DNA from: Pseudomonadota bacterium | GTDB taxonomy: Bacteria > Pseudomonadota > Alphaproteobacteria > Caulobacterales > Caulobacteraceae | NCBI GenBank assembly: GCA_023434265.1 | Contig: JAEYTA010000017.1 | Span: 1 to 29,193 of the forward strand | Length of the DNA stretch: 29,193 bases | Direction of reading: 5' to 3' | Part shown: one piece after another, positions 22,259-29,193 of the stretch | How the letters are laid out: each line of letters begins with the position of its first letter | Position numbering within the stretch: position 1 is the stretch's first letter | Position numbers and translations under genes: made by a program | Notes under the pieces: model-generated | Told to the model about the DNA's origin: nothing | What the model saw: the letters and a program-made list of their open reading frames with translations, nothing else | Database searches by the model: none

Positions 22259-23180
22259 GGGCCGCCATCAGCTCCGGGACGGCGGTCTTGTAGTCGGCGA
22301 CCAGGCCGTAGTCGGCGACCTGGAAGATCGGCGCGTCCGGGTCCTTGTTGATCGCCACGATGACCTTGGAGTCCTTCATGCCGGCGAGGTGCTGGATGGC
22401 GCCGGAGATGCCGATGGCGATGTACAGCTGCGGGGCGACGACCTTGCCGGTCTGGCCGACCTGGTAGTCGTTCGGCGCATAGCCGGCGTCGACGGCCGCG
22501 CGCGAGGCGCCGACGGCGGCGCCCAGCTTGTCGGCCAGCGGGTCCATGACGGCGTGGAACTCCTCCGCCGAACCCAGCGCCCGGCCGCCCGAGACGACGA
22601 TCTTCGCCGCGCCCAGCTCCGGCCGGTCCGACTTGACCATCTCCTCGGAGACGAAGCTCGTCCTGGGGGCCTCGCCGCCGGCGACGGTCTCGACGGCGGC
22701 CGAACCGCCCTCCCCGGCCGCCGCGAAGGCGGTCGGGCGCACGGTGATCACCTTCTTCGCGTCCGAGGTCTGGATCGTCTCCAGCGCGTTGCCGGCGTAA
22801 ATCGGACGCACGAAGGTGTCGGGGGCGACGACCTCGACGATGTCGGAGATCGGGGCCACGTCCAGCTTGGCGGCGATGCGGGGGGCGAAATTCTTCCCGT
22901 CGGTGTTGGCCGGGGTCAGGATGGCGTCGTAGCCGCCCGCCAGCGGCAGGACGGTGGCCTCGACCGCCTCGGCCAGCACCTTGCCGAGGCCGGCGCCCTC
23001 GGCGAGCAGAACCTTGCGCACGCCGGCGATCTTCGCGGCGGCGTCGGCGACGCCCCGGGCGCCCTGACCGACGACCAGCACGTCGACGTCGCCGCCGATC
23101 GCCTGCGCCGCCGTGACTGTCTTGTGGGTGGTGTCGCGAAGGGCCGAACCGTCGTGGTCGGCGATGACGAGGACGGCCAT
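22251..23180 (-). CDS. etfA: Electron transfer flavoprotein subunit alpha
   Basis: ETF alpha-beta carries electrons from acyl-CoA and other flavin dehydrogenases to ETF:quinone oxidoreductase. The 309-residue alpha subunit has the N-terminal domain (MAVLVIADHDGSALRD...ILTPANTDGKNFAPRIAAKL) and the FAD-binding C-terminal domain: VVSGGRALGSAEEF, GASRAAVDAGYAPNDYQVGQTGKVVAPQLYIAIGISGAIQHLAGM in consecutive blocks, and INKDPDAPIFQVADYGLV. It starts immediately after the etfB stop codon with no gap, so the subunits are made together. Identity is certain. Confidence 0.96.
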   Translation of the reverse strand: MAVLVIADHDGSALRDTTHKTVTAAQAIGGDVDVLVVGQGARGVADAAAKIAGVRKVLLAEGAGLGKVLAEAVEATVLPLAGGYDAILTPANTDGKNFAPRIAAKLDVAPISDIVEVVAPDTFVRPIYAGNALETIQTSDAKKVITVRPTAFAAAGEGGSAAVETVAGGEAPRTSFVSEEMVKSDRPELGAAKIVVSGGRALGSAEEFHAVMDPLADKLGAAVGASRAAVDAGYAPNDYQVGQTGKVVAPQLYIAIGISGAIQHLAGMKDSKVIVAINKDPDAPIFQVADYGLVADYKTAVPELMAALG

Positions 23181-23945
23181 TTACAGCACTCCCGCGGACT
23201 TGAGGGTGGCGACCAGTTCGGCGGCGGAGGCCACCTTGACCCCGGCGGCGCGCTTGGGCGGTTCGGTGACCTTCTGCACCTTCAGGCGCGGCGCAACGTC
23301 GACGCCGTAGTCGGCGACCGCCTTCATGGCGATCTCCTTCTTCTTGGCCTTCATGATGTTGGGCAGGGAGGCGTAGCGCGGGGTGTTGAGGCGCAGGTCG
23401 ACGGTGACCACCGCCGGCAGTTCGGCGGCGACGGTCTGCAGGCCGCCGTCGATCTCGCGCGTCACGGTCGCCTTGCCGCCGCCGATCTCGATCTTCGAGG
23501 CGAAGGTCGCCTGCGGCCAGTCGAGCAGGGCCGCCAGCATCTGGCCGACGGCGTTGTTGTCGCCGTCGATCGACTGCTTGCCCATCAGCACCAGGTCGGG
23601 CTTCTCCTCGTCGACCACCGCCTTCAGCACCTTGGCCACGGCCAGCGGCTCGAGGTCGGCGTCGGACTGCACCAGCACGCCGCGGTCGGCGCCCATGGCC
23701 AGGGCGGTGCGGATGGTCTCCTGGGCCTGGGTCACGCCGATGGAGACGACCACGATCTCCGTCGCCGTGCCGGCGGCGTGGTGTTCCTTGCCCTCCTTCA
23801 GGCGCACGGCCTCCTCGACGGCGATTTCGTCGAAGGGGTTCATGCTCATCTTGACGTTGGCCAGGTCGACGCCGGTCTGGTCCGCCTTGACGCGGGCCTT
23901 GACGTTCGAGTCGATCACCCGTTTGACGGGGACGAGAACCTTCAT
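23181..23945 (-). CDS. etfB: Electron transfer flavoprotein subunit beta
   Basis: The beta subunit binds AMP and pairs with the alpha subunit. The 254-residue product starts MKVLVPVKRVIDSNVK and has VKMSMNPFDEIAVEEAVRLKE, VLVQSDADLEPLAVAKVLKAVV, LVLMGKQSIDGDNNAVGQMLAALLDWPQ (AMP-binding loop region) and RYASLPNIMKAKKKEI with the recognition-loop Leu-Pro-Asn-Ile. The ATG at 23945 gives the standard N-terminus; the longer frame to 24011 is upstream leader. A good promoter (23982-24011) lies before it. Order etfB-etfA is usual. Confidence 0.96.
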   Translation of the reverse strand: MKVLVPVKRVIDSNVKARVKADQTGVDLANVKMSMNPFDEIAVEEAVRLKEGKEHHAAGTATEIVVVSIGVTQAQETIRTALAMGADRGVLVQSDADLEPLAVAKVLKAVVDEEKPDLVLMGKQSIDGDNNAVGQMLAALLDWPQATFASKIEIGGGKATVTREIDGGLQTVAAELPAVVTVDLRLNTPRYASLPNIMKAKKKEIAMKAVADYGVDVAPRLKVQKVTEPPKRAAGVKVASAAELVATLKSAGVL

Positions 23946-23981
23946 TGCGCTATCCACAAAGTCGCCGGAATGTTGGGTCAG

Positions 23982-24011
23982 GCAATAGGTACGCCCCGCC
24001 CGGCCTGTCAA
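23982..24011 (-). promoter_or_regulatory. Candidate promoter of etfB-etfA
   Basis: On the minus strand a perfect TTGACA (complement of 24006-24011) is 18 bases from TATTGC (complement of 23982-23987). The start of transcription would be near 23975, giving a leader of about 30 bases. A second TTGACG lies a little further upstream. Pattern match only. Confidence 0.5.
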
Positions 24012-24051
24012 CGTAACGCGGCGTCAACGCGCCAACCTCCCGGAACCTTCC

Positions 24052-24387
24052 ATGCACCGTCTCCTGACCATGAAGCGGCTCAGCGTCCTGTTCCTGTGCA
24101 CCTTCGCGGTGGCTGTGGGCCTGACCTTCGCCTGGCAGGGTCTGGTCAAGGCGCCGGAGGAACGCTGCGAGGCCGGCGGCAAATGGTGGGACCCGCAGGG
24201 CCGGGTGTGCGCCCAGCCGATCTCCATCGCAGAGATCACCGGCCGCCCCATCGGGGTCAGCCGCGCCGAGGCCTCGGACGCCAAGAACCGCGAACTGATC
24301 GCCATCGAGGACCGGCTTCAGGCCCAGAAGGCGGCCCGCGACGCCGACGCCGCGCGACAACGCGCCACCCTGGCCGCCCAGCGCTGA
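24052..24387 (+). CDS. Small membrane-anchored protein of unknown function
   Basis: The 111-residue product has one N-terminal hydrophobic span (about 9-30, RLSVLFLCTFAVAVGLTFAW), a short periplasmic domain with a Cys pair (Cys39 and Cys53, around CEAGGKWWDPQGRVC), which could be a disulfide loop, ISIAEITGRPIG, and a charged helical C-terminus (AEASDAKNRELIAIEDRLQAQ). No family is recognised. ATG 24052 is used; an in-frame ATG at 24070 (MKRLSV) is equally possible, and neither has a strong ribosome binding site. It is divergent from etfB. Its TGA abuts the stop of the convergent adenosyltransferase gene as the palindrome TGATCA. Confidence 0.7.
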   Translation: MHRLLTMKRLSVLFLCTFAVAVGLTFAWQGLVKAPEERCEAGGKWWDPQGRVCAQPISIAEITGRPIGVSRAEASDAKNRELIAIEDRLQAQKAARDADAARQRATLAAQR

Positions 24388-24960
24388 TCAGCGCGTCGCG
24401 CCCGGAACCCACTTCACGTCGTCGGCGCCGTTGGCGTTGGCCCGGCGCCCGGCCACGAACAGGTGGTCCGACAGGCGGTTGAGATAGCGCAGCGCCGCCG
24501 GGGTGACCGGCTCGCCCGTTTCCATCAGCCGCACCGCCGCCCGCTCGGCGCGCCGGCACACGGTGCGCGCCAGGTGCAGGTGCGCCGACAGGGCCGAGCC
24601 GCCGGGCAGGATGAAGCTGTCGAGCGCCTTCAGGCTCTCGTTCATCCAGTCGATCTCCTGCTCCAGCCGCTCCACCTGGCTGTCGAGGATGCGCAGCGCC
24701 TCCCATTTGGGCGGCGGCTCCAGCGGGGTGGCGAGGTCGGCCCCGAGGTCGAACAGTTCATTCTGGATGCGGCCCAGCATGGCGTCGATGCGGTCGTGCT
24801 GGCCGGAGTGCAGGCGGGCCACGCCGAGGACGGCGTTCAGCTCGTCGACGGCGCCGTAGGCCTCGACCCGCGGGTCGGTCTTGGAGGTCGGCGCGCCCGA
24901 GGCGAGCCGGGTCTGACCGCCGTCGCCGGTCTTGGTGTAGATGCGGTTGAGGACGACCAT
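24388..24960 (-). CDS. PduO-type ATP:cob(I)alamin adenosyltransferase
   Basis: The enzyme moves the adenosyl group of ATP to cob(I)alamin to form adenosylcobalamin, the cofactor of methylmalonyl-CoA mutase and class II ribonucleotide reductase. The 190-residue product begins with the ATP-binding motif IYTKTGDGGQTRLASG, followed by KTDPRVEAYGAVDELNAVLG, IQNELFDLGADLATP, FILPGGSALSAHLHLARTVCRRAER and a C-terminal YLNRLSDHLFVAGRRAN, the PduO-type (MMAB) pattern. It follows the HIG1-type gene after 4 bases. The name cobO is often used loosely for this gene, although cobO strictly denotes the unrelated CobA-type enzyme. Confidence 0.94.
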   Translation of the reverse strand: MVVLNRIYTKTGDGGQTRLASGAPTSKTDPRVEAYGAVDELNAVLGVARLHSGQHDRIDAMLGRIQNELFDLGADLATPLEPPPKWEALRILDSQVERLEQEIDWMNESLKALDSFILPGGSALSAHLHLARTVCRRAERAAVRLMETGEPVTPAALRYLNRLSDHLFVAGRRANANGADDVKWVPGATR

Positions 24961-24964
24961 CGGC

Positions 24965-25168
24965 TCAGGATCCGTGGGTGGATTTCCACCACATGCCGGC
25001 GACCAGCAGCACCACCGCCACCGCCTGCAGCGCCACCCGCAGGCGCATCAGCTTGTTGGAGCGCGACCGCGCCTCCGGGCCCTCCTGGTAGAGGGACCGG
25101 ATGCCGAAGGCGAGGGTGATCGCCACGGCGGCGATGGCCAGCAGGATGAGGATGTCGAACAGGTTCAT
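24965..25168 (-). CDS. HIG1-domain (twin-transmembrane) small membrane protein
   Basis: The 67-residue product has two hydrophobic spans (about 4-22, FDILILLAIAAVAITLAFG, and about 46-62, ALQAVAVVLLVAGMWW) joined by a charged loop containing RSNKLMRLRVALQ, the core of the HIG1 (hypoxia-induced gene 1) domain. Mitochondrial relatives associate with respiratory supercomplexes and cytochrome oxidase; in alphaproteobacteria it is often found next to a PduO-type adenosyltransferase and etfB-etfA. It starts 23 bases after ahcY with AGGA before the ATG and leads into the adenosyltransferase gene. Its bacterial function is not known. Confidence 0.85.
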   Translation of the reverse strand: MNLFDILILLAIAAVAITLAFGIRSLYQEGPEARSRSNKLMRLRVALQAVAVVLLVAGMWWKSTHGS

Positions 25169-25191
25169 GCCGGCATCCTACGGCCCGACGC

Positions 25192-26583
<1,392 letters not shown>

Positions 26584-26619
26584 GGATCGCATCTTTCGGC
26601 GTCTGGGTTTCAGGGCGAC

Positions 26620-26648
26620 GCCATAGCGCGGGCGGCCTCCGGGAGCAA
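26620..26648 (-). promoter_or_regulatory. Candidate promoter of ahcY
   Basis: On the minus strand TTGCTC (complement of 26643-26648) is 17 bases from TATGGC (complement of 26620-26625). The transcription start would be near 26613, about 30 bases before the ATG. The palindrome 26656-26671 ends 7 bases upstream of the -35 box. Pattern match only. Confidence 0.42.
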
Positions 26649-26655
26649 CAAACCC

Positions 26656-26671
26656 ATAAAGATATCCTTAT
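26656..26671. promoter_or_regulatory. Candidate operator palindrome between ahcY and bioB
   Basis: ATAAAGATATCCTTAT is a 16-bp palindrome with one mismatched pair (A against C) around GATATC, an AT-rich island in GC-rich DNA, next to the ahcY -35 box and about 95 bases before the bioB start codon. Such sites are typical of ArsR- or other dimeric winged-helix regulators; genes of the SAM cycle have ArsR-family SAH-responsive regulators in several bacteria. The regulator is not in this window. Confidence 0.55.
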
Positions 26672-26711
26672 ATGAGATCGGGGCCGCCATCGGGCGAGCG
26701 GAACCTTGGGC

Positions 26712-26740
26712 TTGGTCCCCGTCGCCGGGATTGGTAGTTC
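26712..26740 (+). promoter_or_regulatory. Candidate promoter of bioB
   Basis: TTGGTC (26712-26717) is 17 bases from TAGTTC (26735-26740). The start would be near 26747, a few bases before the AGGAGG ribosome binding site (26753-26758). Weak match; the -10 box lacks the final T of TATAAT. Confidence 0.3.
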
Positions 26741-26763
26741 AGGTTCGCTCCCAGGAGGATTCC

Positions 26764-27774
26764 ATGGCCGCCGACCTGTCCGCCCGCGACCCCTTCACGC
26801 CCCGCCACGACTGGACCCTCGAGGAGGTCGAGACCCTGTTCGCGCGGCCGTTCATGGAACTGGTCTACGAGGCCGCCACGGTCCACCGGGCGTGGTTCGA
26901 TCCGTCCGAGGTGCAGAAGAGCCGGCTGCTGTCGATCAAGACCGGCGGCTGCGCCGAGAACTGCGGCTACTGCTCGCAGTCGGCCAGCTTCGACACCGGG
27001 CTGAAGGCGGAGAAGCTGATGGACGCCTCGGCCGTCCTCGCCGAGGCCATGGCGGCGAAGGCCGGCGGGGCCAGGCGCTTCTGCATGGGCGCGGCGTGGC
27101 GGGAGCTGAAGGACCGCGACACGCCGAAGCTGGCGGCCATGATCGCCGGCGTGAAGGCGCTGGGCCTGGAGACCTGCGCGACGCTGGGCATGCTGACGGC
27201 CGATCAGGCCCGGCAGCTGAAGGCCGCGGGGCTGGACTACTATAACCACAACCTCGACACCGGACCGGACTACTACGCCGAGGTGGTCACCACCCGGACC
27301 TGGCAGGACCGGCTCGACACGCTGAAGCACGTGCGCGAGGCGGGCATGTCGACCTGCTGCGGCGGCATCGTCGGCATGGGCGAGAGCCGGCGCGACCGGG
27401 CCGGGCTGCTGCACGCCCTCGCCACCCTGCCGGAGCACCCCGACAGCCTGCCGGTCAACGCCCTGGTGCCGGTGACGGGCACGCCGCTGGGGGATCGGGT
27501 GAAGCGGGAGGGCGAGATCGATCCGATCGAGTTCGTGCGCACCGTCGCCGTGGCGCGCCTCGTCTGTCCGAAGGCCATGGTGCGTCTGTCGGCCGGGCGA
27601 GAGACGATGAGCCCGGAGATGCAGGCCCTGTGCTTCCTCGCCGGGGCCAACTCCATCTTCGTCGGCGGCAAGCTGCTGACCACGCCGAACCCGGACGAGG
27701 ACGCGGACGCCCGCCTGTTCGCCCTGCTCGACCTCAAGGCCATGGAGCCGGCGCCGGCCGAGGCCGCCGCCTGA
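26764..27774 (+). CDS. bioB: Biotin synthase
   Basis: BioB is a radical SAM enzyme that inserts sulfur into dethiobiotin in the last step of biotin synthesis. The 336-residue product has the CxxxCxxC radical SAM motif in TGGCAENCGYCSQS (Cys63, Cys67, Cys70), and the [2Fe-2S] ligands Cys107 (RRFCMGAAWR), Cys138 (LETCATLGML) and Cys198 or 199 (STCCGGIVGMGE), with Arg274 in VRLSAGRETM. YNHNLDTGPDYY and NALVPVTGTPLG are also typical. ATG 26764 has AGGAGG 5 bases before it. Long frames running in from upstream are shadows of ahcY. No other biotin gene is adjacent; its transcript ends at a hairpin (27786-27807). Confidence 0.96.
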   Translation: MAADLSARDPFTPRHDWTLEEVETLFARPFMELVYEAATVHRAWFDPSEVQKSRLLSIKTGGCAENCGYCSQSASFDTGLKAEKLMDASAVLAEAMAAKAGGARRFCMGAAWRELKDRDTPKLAAMIAGVKALGLETCATLGMLTADQARQLKAAGLDYYNHNLDTGPDYYAEVVTTRTWQDRLDTLKHVREAGMSTCCGGIVGMGESRRDRAGLLHALATLPEHPDSLPVNALVPVTGTPLGDRVKREGEIDPIEFVRTVAVARLVCPKAMVRLSAGRETMSPEMQALCFLAGANSIFVGGKLLTTPNPDEDADARLFALLDLKAMEPAPAEAAA

Positions 27775-27785
27775 AACGCGACGAA

Positions 27786-27807
27786 CCCCTCCGCCGGAGC
27801 GGAGGGG
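27786..27807. terminator. Terminator hairpin between bioB and a convergent gene
   Basis: CCCCTCCGC (27786-27794), loop CGGA, GCGGAGGGG (27799-27807): a perfect 9-bp stem 11 bases after the bioB stop and 23 bases before the stop of the convergent secreted-protein gene. No T tract follows on either strand, so it may serve both genes as a stem-only terminator. Confidence 0.65.
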
Positions 27808-27830
27808 CCCTGTCTCCCGACGAACGGAGA

Positions 27831-28226
27831 TCAGCGCGTGTAGTAGTAGTCCGCGATCTCGCAGACGTTGACGCCGAAGCGGGTCAGCTCCTGACCGTTC
27901 GAGAAGCGCGCCTTGAAGTCGTAGAGGCAGGCGCCCGAACCGTCGTCGATGTTCATCATCACGCTGGCCCCCGCCGCCAGCACGCCCGAGCCCAGCATGT
28001 CTTCCTGCCAGTCGTCGATGCGCGAGTCGGACGCGTAAAAGTGCGTCATCGTCCAGCCGGTCTGGTTGTGGATGCGCACGCGGCGGTTCAGGCCGTCGCG
28101 CGACTGCACCGTGACCACGGCGGTCTTGTCGGCGGCGATCAGCGGCTCGGCGGCGGCCGCCATCGAGGCGGTTCCAAGGGCCGCGGCGATCAGGACGGCG
28201 CGCACGGCGGTGTTCAAGGCTTTCAT
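27831..28226 (-). CDS. Secreted protein of unknown function
   Basis: The 131-residue product has a Sec signal peptide (MKALNTAVRAVLIAAALGTASMAAAA, cleavage about residue 26) and a compact beta-type domain: VVTVQSRDGLNRRVRIHNQTGWTMTHFYASDS in successive blocks, DDWQEDMLGSGVLAAGASVMMNIDDGSG, and CLYDFKARFSNGQELTRFGVNVCE. Two Cys in the last part could pair. It looks like a small periplasmic protein whose relatives I cannot name; VRIHNQTG and the SRIDDWQEDMLG block would be good search seeds. GGGAG precedes the ATG at 28226. A longer frame to 28364 is leader sequence. It is divergent from dnaK. Confidence 0.78.
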   Translation of the reverse strand: MKALNTAVRAVLIAAALGTASMAAAAEPLIAADKTAVVTVQSRDGLNRRVRIHNQTGWTMTHFYASDSRIDDWQEDMLGSGVLAAGASVMMNIDDGSGACLYDFKARFSNGQELTRFGVNVCEIADYYYTR

Positions 28227-28338
28227 GTCTGCTCTCCCCCGGGCCGGACCCGCGCCGGACCCTGCGATGACGATGTTATGCCGTATTTCGGTCCCGTCCA
28301 CACCTGACGAGCCCTGACGATGGAATCCGCCGATGGGC

Positions 28339-28366
28339 CTTGCGGGCGGGGGGGTGTTTCCCATAT
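28339..28366 (+). promoter_or_regulatory. Candidate heat-shock (RpoH) promoter of dnaK
   Basis: CTTGCG (28339-28344), 15 bases, then CCCATAT (28360-28366) fits the sigma-32 pattern CTTGAA - 13 to 17 - CCCCATnT. The start would be near 28374, leaving a leader of about 140 bases. dnaK is the classic RpoH target in alphaproteobacteria. No CIRCE repeat was seen. Pattern match only. Confidence 0.55.
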
Positions 28367-28386
28367 CGGCGACAACCGCCGGAAAA

Positions 28387-28403
28387 CCCCGCGTTTCGTG
28401 GGG
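28387..28403 (+). other. Hairpin in the presumed dnaK leader RNA
   Basis: CCCCGCG (28387-28393), loop TTT, CGTGGGG (28397-28403): a 7-bp stem with one G-T pair, about 13 bases after the predicted start site. It may protect the 5' end of the mRNA. Significance is uncertain. Confidence 0.4.
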
Positions 28404-28513
28404 CTATCGGGCGAGACGACATCAACAGATCGGACCCTTGATCGGGGGCGGTCACGCGCGGCGCTCCCGGGAGGCCGCCGCATCGCCCGCTGAACGGAGA
28501 GAAGAAAAAGCCC

Positions 28514-29193
<680 letters not shown>

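Noticed and set aside
26584..26763. SAM or SAH riboswitch before ahcY
   Set aside because: The leader is only about 30 bases from the predicted start, and no conserved riboswitch core could be recognised.
28227..28513. CIRCE element before dnaK
   Set aside because: No TTAGCACTC / GAGTGCTAA inverted repeat is present.

Overview
The window is a high-GC chromosomal segment of an alphaproteobacterium, most probably Caulobacterales (Brevundimonas/Caulobacter/Phenylobacterium type). This rests on gene content and protein style (ubiE-ubiB, etfB-etfA beside a HIG1-type protein and a PduO-type adenosyltransferase, many small lipoproteins, compact operons with ATGA/TGATG overlaps) and not on a database search. 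It looks like core genome: no transposase, integrase, phage gene or CRISPR array was seen. Both ends cut a gene: rplS at the left (3' end missing) and dnaK at the right (3' end missing).

Layout. 1-7799 is a minus-strand block, in transcription order: a TPP-dependent enzyme, two tandem related lipoproteins, polA, an HI0933/BaiN-type flavoprotein with no ATG/GTG/TTG start, then trmD and rplS behind a heptad-repeat hairpin. A small entericidin-like lipoprotein (plus) converges on the minus-strand operon def - small membrane protein - fmt - truA, which handles formyl-methionine at both ends of its life. Upstream of def are a YciA-type thioesterase and a tRNA-Arg(CCG). 11223-12512 is a plus-strand lipoprotein with a HEGYPGHH motif; it converges on an SDR/pterin-dehydratase pair, which is divergent from a Crp/Fnr-family regulator followed by ubiE-ubiB (ubiquinone synthesis) and a secreted protein. 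After a convergent hairpin come a lipoprotein, and the overlapping pair YaiI-type gene - arfB, both minus. Minus-strand genes continue: a lipoprotein amidohydrolase overlapping a sister protein that has lost all recognisable metal ligands, then etfB-etfA-DUF167. A small plus-strand anchored protein separates etfB from the block ahcY - HIG1-type protein - cobalamin adenosyltransferase. bioB diverges from ahcY; a small secreted protein and dnaK close the window.

The most unusual signal is a set of three intergenic elements (999-1077, 12510-12645, 18920-19039). Each is two arrays of 7-bp units in inverted orientation, so that it could fold as a long hairpin. The 7-bp unit differs from locus to locus, but the two arms within a locus resemble each other. 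In two of the three loci the element fills exactly the space between one gene's stop codon and the next gene's start codon. Other points of interest are the missing canonical start of the flavoprotein, the active/inactive amidohydrolase pair, a near-perfect palindrome beside the ahcY promoter, a heat-shock-type promoter before dnaK, and a probably leaderless def mRNA. All functional calls are from reading motifs by eye; promoters are pattern matches only.
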